Translations under genes and position numbers: made by a program
In this document: positions 60,075-64,000 of the stretch, one piece after another
Layout of the letters: the number at the start of each line of letters is the position of its first letter
How positions within the stretch are numbered: the stretch's first letter is position 1
Assembly: GCF_013377905.1 (NCBI RefSeq)
Contig: NZ_JABKAV010000014.1
Location: 21,670 to 85,669, forward strand
Length of the DNA: 64,000 nucleotides
Source of the DNA: Hymenobacter terrestris
GTDB lineage: Bacteria > Bacteroidota > Bacteroidia > Cytophagales > Hymenobacteraceae
Reading direction: 5' to 3'
Notes under the pieces: model-generated
What the model saw: the letters and a program-made list of their open reading frames with translations, nothing else
Database searches by the model: none
Told to the model about the DNA's origin: nothing

Positions 60075-61175
60075 GTGGCTACCGTTTCTGATGAGTTTAC
60101 CACCGATGTGCTTGTTATCGGGGCCGGTCAGAGTGGGCTGGCGGTGGGCTACTATTTGCGGCGGGCAGGCCTGAATTTCGTGCTGCTCGACGACCAGCCG
60201 GCCCCCGGCGGAGCCTGGCCCCACGGCTGGGATTCGCTCCGGCTGTTCTCGCCGGCCGATGCCAGCTCCCTGCCCGGCTGGCTCATGCCCCGCCCACCCG
60301 CAGCCGACAGCGGCTTCCCCACCCGCGACGCGGTAATCGACTACCTCAAGCAGTACGAGCAGCGCTACGAATTACCAGTGCGCCGGCCCGTGCGCGTAGC
60401 CGCCGTGCGCCGGTCGTCGGGCAGCGTGGGCGGTTTCATGGTGGAAACCGATGCCGGCACCTGGCAGGCGCGGGCCGTGGTGTGCGCCACCGGCAGCTGG
60501 CGCAACCCCTTCGTGCCGGTCTACCCCGGCCAAGCCGATTTTAGCGGTGTGCAACTGCACTCGGCCCAGTACCAGCAGGCGGCGCCGTTTGCCGGGCAGC
60601 GGGTGCTGGTGGTGGGCGGCGGCAATTCCGGGGCCCAGGTGCTGGCCGAAGTTTCCCAAGTGGCCCATACTACCTGGGTCACCGAAAAAGAACCCCGCTT
60701 CCTGCCCGACGATGTGGATGGCCGGGTCCTCTTCACCCAGGCCACCCAGCGCTACCATGCCCTAAGCGGCGCCGCGGCGGCTCCACCGCCCACACTCGGC
60801 GACATCGTGATGGTGCCACCCGTGCAGGATGCCCGCGGCCGGGGCGTGCTGGGCAGCGTGCGGCCGTTCGTGCGGTTCACGCCTACGGGCGTCGTGTGGG
60901 CCGATGGGCGCGAGGAATCCGTGGACGCGGTTATCTGGTGCACCGGCTTCCGGCCCGCGCTGTCGTTTCTGGCTGGCCTGGGCATACTACAGCCCGATGG
61001 CCGGGTGGCGACTGAGGTTGCCCGCGCAACCGCCGCACCCGGCCTGTGGTTGGTGGGCTACGGCACCTGGACGGGTTTTGCCTCAGCCACAATCATCGGC
61101 GTAGGCCGCTCGGCCCGCGCTACCACCGACGAAATCAAGGCGTTCCTAGCCCTCAACCAAGCGCCAACCGAATAG
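60075..61175 (+). CDS. ArsO-like FAD-dependent oxidoreductase
   Basis: This 366-residue flavoprotein monooxygenase-like protein has an FAD-binding motif ([21 protein letters not shown]), [25 protein letters not shown], the NADPH motif [16 protein letters not shown], and the [20 protein letters not shown]-terminus. ArsO-type proteins occur at the end of arsenic operons, but their reaction is not settled. The start is a GTG at 60075, 5 bp after the arsC stop; the only nearby ATG is out of frame. Confidence 0.87.
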   Translation: MATVSDEFTTDVLVIGAGQSGLAVGYYLRRAGLNFVLLDDQPAPGGAWPHGWDSLRLFSPADASSLPGWLMPRPPAADSGFPTRDAVIDYLKQYEQRYELPVRRPVRVAAVRRSSGSVGGFMVETDAGTWQARAVVCATGSWRNPFVPVYPGQADFSGVQLHSAQYQQAAPFAGQRVLVVGGGNSGAQVLAEVSQVAHTTWVTEKEPRFLPDDVDGRVLFTQATQRYHALSGAAAAPPPTLGDIVMVPPVQDARGRGVLGSVRPFVRFTPTGVVWADGREESVDAVIWCTGFRPALSFLAGLGILQPDGRVATEVARATAAPGLWLVGYGTWTGFASATIIGVGRSARATTDEIKAFLALNQAPTE

Positions 61176-61227
61176 GTCAGCCGGTGCCTTTGGGCCGGAT
61201 TCTAGAATCTAATCCATTGAGAAATTA

Positions 61228-61276
61228 CTAGGCGGTCATGCTGAGCTTGACGAAGCAGCTCAGCATGACCGCCTAG
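61228..61276. terminator. Bidirectional terminator-like hairpin, family A core
   Basis: Perfect 20-bp arms (CTAGGCGGTCATGCTGAGCT) with a 9-nt loop lie between the convergent ends of the arsenic operon and the receptor gene. The TCATGCTGAGC end is that of family A. There is no T-tract. Confidence 0.85.
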
Positions 61277-61303
61277 CTCAGGGCTACCTAAATAGCTTCA
61301 CCC

Positions 61304-63748
61304 TTAAAATTCAACGATAAACCCGATGGTGGGCAGCACGGTGGCGGCGTTGTTATCGAGTAGTACGGGAATGCCGTTGCTGCCGTCGGGGCGCAGGGGC
61401 TGGCCGTCGGTGGAGACAAACTCGGTGTTGTCGGGGGTGCGCTGGAAGGCGTAGCTGGGGGTGGCGGGCGACTTTAGGGCCAGCGCATTCTGGATGTCGA
61501 CGTAGAAATCGAAGGTGAAGCGGCGCAGGTTGATTTTCTTGTCGAGCCGGAAGTCGAGCTGCTGGAAGGTGCCCAGGCGCTGGGTGTTCAGGCGGTTGTA
61601 GTCGAGCACACCGTTGCCCACGGTGAGGTAATTGGCCCGGGAGGCGGCGTTGTCGAAGGGCGTGTAGGGCGCGCCGCCGGCCAGGCGGTACTTCAGGCCC
61701 AGCTCCCAGCCTCGGCCGAATTTGCGACCCAGCAGCGCCGAGGCCAGGTGGCGGGTATCCCAAGCCGAGGGCTTGTAGCGACCATCGGTGCCGGTAAACT
61801 CGCTGTTGAACAGCGTGTAGGAAGCCACCGCGTAGAGGTTGCGGGTGAGTTGCTGCTGAAAGAACAGCTCGCCCCCGAAGGCCCGGCCCTGGCCGGTGCT
61901 CGTCACGGCCTCGTTGCCCAGGGCAATAAAGTCGCCACCCAGGTTGGCCAGCGAAATGCCGTCGCGCACGTTCACCGGGTAGTGGTCGTACTGCTTCCAG
62001 AAGCCTTCGAGCGTGAGGCGGCGGCTGGCGCTGGGCAGGAACTCTAGGCCCGCCACGTAGTGCGTGCTGCCGATGTAGCGGTTGGATTTGTTCACCAGCT
62101 GGCCGGCGTTGTCGCGGAAGCCGAGTAGGGTGGAGGGCGGGATTTTGTAGTAGCGGCCCACACTGGCGCTGGCGTTCCAGCGCGGCGTGAGAGCGTAGGT
62201 GGCCGAGAGCCGGGGCGAAATCGTGCGCAGCAAATTGGCCCCACCGTCCGTAAAACTGTTGCCATCGGTGCGCAGGCCGGCTGAAAGAGTGAGCCGGTCG
62301 GCATCGAGGAAGGAGCGGGTAAGCTGGACAAATGCGCCGAAGCGGGCGAAGTCGAGGCTGGAGTTGAAATTGACCGTAACGGCCGGCTGCTGCTCGGTAC
62401 CATCGGGGGCCAGTACGGCTTGGCGCAGGCGGTTGAAAAAGCGGTTGTCGTAGTGCACCAGTTGGCCCACGACTCCGTAGGCGTAGCGCCAGCGGCCGAC
62501 GCTCCGGTTTACATCGAGTCGGAGCTTATTCTCGGTTTCGCCCGAGCGCGTGAGCAGCACCCGCTTGCTCTCATCGCCCTGGTTAACCGAACCGCCCTCA
62601 AAGAAATCAACCTGATTGCTGAGTTGGGTGCGGCTGAGCGCCAAATTGAGGTAGCCCCGCGGCAGCAGTTGGCGCAGGCTCAACCCCACGGTGTAGTTCC
62701 ACTGGTCGATGGTGGGCGTGTTGCGGATGATGTAGGCCTTCTCGGGTGTGGTGGAGCGCGGCACGGCCACCTCGAAGTGGTCCAAAGCGCCCAAACCCAG
62801 AGCCGTGAGGGTAGTTTTGGGGCCGAGCTTGGAGGTAATTTTGAACTGCGAGTCCCAGTAATCGGGCCGGATGGGCAGGTCAATCAGCTTGAAGAGCACC
62901 TGCAGGTAGGAGCGGCGTACGGAGGCCAGGAATGTAGTGTTGGGGGCCAGCGGGCCCTCAAGGGTTCCCGCTACCTCGGTACCGCTCAGGCGAATGTTGC
63001 CCTGCACGCGGTCGGGGTTGCCCTCTCGCTGGCGGAACTGCAGCACGCTGCTCAGCACATTGTCGTAGCGGGCCTCGAAGGCCGAGGTGCTCAGCGTCAC
63101 GTCCTCAATGAAGCTCACGTTGAGCATGCCGGCCGGTCCGCCAGCACTGCCCTGGGTCTGGAAGTGGTTGATAACCGGCACCTCGATGCCGTCGAGGTAG
63201 TACACGTTTTCGTTGGGCGCGCCGCCCCTTATGATAATATCGTTGCGGAAGCCGGCGGTGCCGCCCGTGCCACCGCCGCCCACGCCGGGCAGCACCTGCA
63301 CCACCTTCGAAATATCGAAGTTGCCGCCCGGGTTGCTCTTGATTTCCTGGGCGCTCAGGCGCTGCACGCTCAGGGGCGTTTCGGCCGTAGCCACCCGTAT
63401 GGCCCGGCTGGCCGTTACGGTTACCTCGCCGAGCTGTTGCTGGGCGGCCACCAGCTCCAGGCCCACAATGTTGGCGTTGCCGCTGGTAATAACGAGGTTG
63501 GCGCGCAGCAGCGGCTCATAGCCAATAAAGGAGGCCCGCACGTTGTAGCTGCCTGTCGGAATATCGGCCAGCCGGAAACGGCCCTGCTCATCGGCGGCCG
63601 TGCCCAGGCTGCTGCCTTCCAGCGTGATAGTCGCGCCCGGCACCGGCTGCTGGGTGGCCCGGTCGCGCACCGTGCCGCTCAGCACGCCCGTCTGCGCGAG
63701 GCTTAGCAGCGGCAGCAGCCACAGTAGCAGGAGATATAGAAGGCGCAT
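61304..63748 (-). CDS. TonB-dependent outer-membrane receptor
   Basis: This 814-residue receptor has a signal peptide (MRLLYLLLLWLLPLLSLAQ), a CarboxypepD_reg-like domain (TGVLSGTVRDRATQQPVPGATITLEGSSLGTAADEQGRFRL), a plug domain (GEVTVTASRAIRVATAETPLSVQRLSAQEI ... IIIRGGAPNENVYYLDGIEVP) and a beta-barrel ending FIVEF. It imports an unknown substrate using TonB energy. No SusD partner is adjacent, so it is not a Sus-type polysaccharide locus. The ATG at 63748 begins the signal peptide. Confidence 0.95.
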   Translation of the reverse strand: MRLLYLLLLWLLPLLSLAQTGVLSGTVRDRATQQPVPGATITLEGSSLGTAADEQGRFRLADIPTGSYNVRASFIGYEPLLRANLVITSGNANIVGLELVAAQQQLGEVTVTASRAIRVATAETPLSVQRLSAQEIKSNPGGNFDISKVVQVLPGVGGGGTGGTAGFRNDIIIRGGAPNENVYYLDGIEVPVINHFQTQGSAGGPAGMLNVSFIEDVTLSTSAFEARYDNVLSSVLQFRQREGNPDRVQGNIRLSGTEVAGTLEGPLAPNTTFLASVRRSYLQVLFKLIDLPIRPDYWDSQFKITSKLGPKTTLTALGLGALDHFEVAVPRSTTPEKAYIIRNTPTIDQWNYTVGLSLRQLLPRGYLNLALSRTQLSNQVDFFEGGSVNQGDESKRVLLTRSGETENKLRLDVNRSVGRWRYAYGVVGQLVHYDNRFFNRLRQAVLAPDGTEQQPAVTVNFNSSLDFARFGAFVQLTRSFLDADRLTLSAGLRTDGNSFTDGGANLLRTISPRLSATYALTPRWNASASVGRYYKIPPSTLLGFRDNAGQLVNKSNRYIGSTHYVAGLEFLPSASRRLTLEGFWKQYDHYPVNVRDGISLANLGGDFIALGNEAVTSTGQGRAFGGELFFQQQLTRNLYAVASYTLFNSEFTGTDGRYKPSAWDTRHLASALLGRKFGRGWELGLKYRLAGGAPYTPFDNAASRANYLTVGNGVLDYNRLNTQRLGTFQQLDFRLDKKINLRRFTFDFYVDIQNALALKSPATPSYAFQRTPDNTEFVSTDGQPLRPDGSNGIPVLLDNNAATVLPTIGFIVEF

Positions 63749-63778
63749 AGGGTAGTGGAGGGGTGATGAAAAAGGGGC

Positions 63779-63882
63779 AGAACGGCCGTAGCGCGAAGCT
63801 CCAGCTTCGCGCATCGTTGAACATAACCGTCTAATATTCAGTAAAAAGGTACGAGGACGAATCTTCGCGTTACGGCCGTTCT
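63779..63882. repeat. Dispersed hairpin, family C (copy 2)
   Basis: Arms containing AGAACGGCCGTAGCGCGAAG and its complement with a few mismatches; the left arm has GCTCCAGCTTCGCG inside. It lies upstream of the TonB receptor gene. Confidence 0.8.
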
Positions 63883-63911
63883 ACCTCAGCTCTACAATTA
63901 ACCCAAGTTGC

Positions 63912-63951
63912 GAGAACGACGTAGGGGCGGGGCTTGTTCCCCCCCCCCGCC
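63912..63951. repeat. Family G copy with C10 run near the window end
   Basis: AGAACGACGTAGGGGCGGGG then CTTGTT and ten C residues (63939-63948). It matches the inverse of 49686-49710, and again a homopolymer run begins where the related sequence has a mixed CCCCGCCC segment. Confidence 0.6.
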
Positions 63952-64000
63952 AAAAAGAGGGGTTACGGGGTTTTTTCCACCCTTTAACAGTACTTGTCAA

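Noticed and set aside
62420..63706. Long plus-strand open frame opposite the TonB receptor gene
   Set aside because: Antisense shadow of a well-supported gene; composition (His, Gly, Ala-rich) is typical of such artefacts.

Overview
The window is chromosomal DNA of a high-GC member of the Bacteroidota. I would place it near Hymenobacter (Cytophagales), by inference from several things seen together. One secreted protein ends in a type IX secretion (T9SS) sorting domain, and there is a CarboxypepD_reg-type TonB-dependent receptor. Promoter -7 boxes of the TAnnTTTG type recur, Shine-Dalgarno sequences are weak, and DUF3050, DUF6268-like, DUF6428 and DUF2147 proteins are present. Intergenic space is full of dispersed long-hairpin repeats. 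There is one tRNA, no rRNA, and I see no insertion sequence, prophage or CRISPR array.

Layout. 0-10.5 kb: a small membrane protein, a giant alpha-2-macroglobulin lipoprotein, an RBBP9-like hydrolase and a secreted T9SS endonuclease/phosphatase-fold protein. 10.5-16.4 kb: AlkB with a divergent LysR regulator, threonine synthase, an ammonium transporter, and two small genes. 16.4-26.9 kb: housekeeping and orphan genes (endonuclease III-like, TrmH-type methyltransferase, acylphosphatase, DUF2071, TypA/BipA, MsrB lipoprotein, DUF3050, a histone H1-like basic protein). 27-36 kb: core translation and energy genes (metG, pth, rplY/ctc, prs, tRNA-Gln, atpD-atpC, a trans-sulfuration PLP enzyme). 36-49 kb: cell-envelope genes (DUF2147, an outer-membrane barrel, a PglE/PglD/PglC-like amino-sugar set, IspE, a DMT exporter, LptG/F, a GT2 glycosyltransferase overlapping an ECF sigma factor), plus tgt, rsmG and a YheT-type hydrolase. 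49-56 kb: a G/C-homopolymer stretch that looks like a sequencing problem, a large metalloprotease, a two-component system and a DM13 lipoprotein/outer-membrane pair. 56-61.2 kb: an arsenic-resistance operon. 61.3-63.7 kb: a TonB-dependent receptor.

The arsenic operon is the most coherent accessory unit: a palindromic operator, then arsR, a DUF6428 gene, the remnant of a metallophosphoesterase, arsN-like acetyltransferase, acr3, thioredoxin-type arsC and an arsO-like flavoprotein. ArsR and the DUF6428 protein end in similar cysteine tails, which suggests that both bind As(III).

The other striking signal is structural. At least seven families of inverted repeats lie between genes, several with near-perfect arms of 34-45 bp. 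In one case the stop codons of two convergent genes sit at mirror positions inside a perfect 45-bp-arm palindrome; in another a palindrome sits between atpD and atpC.
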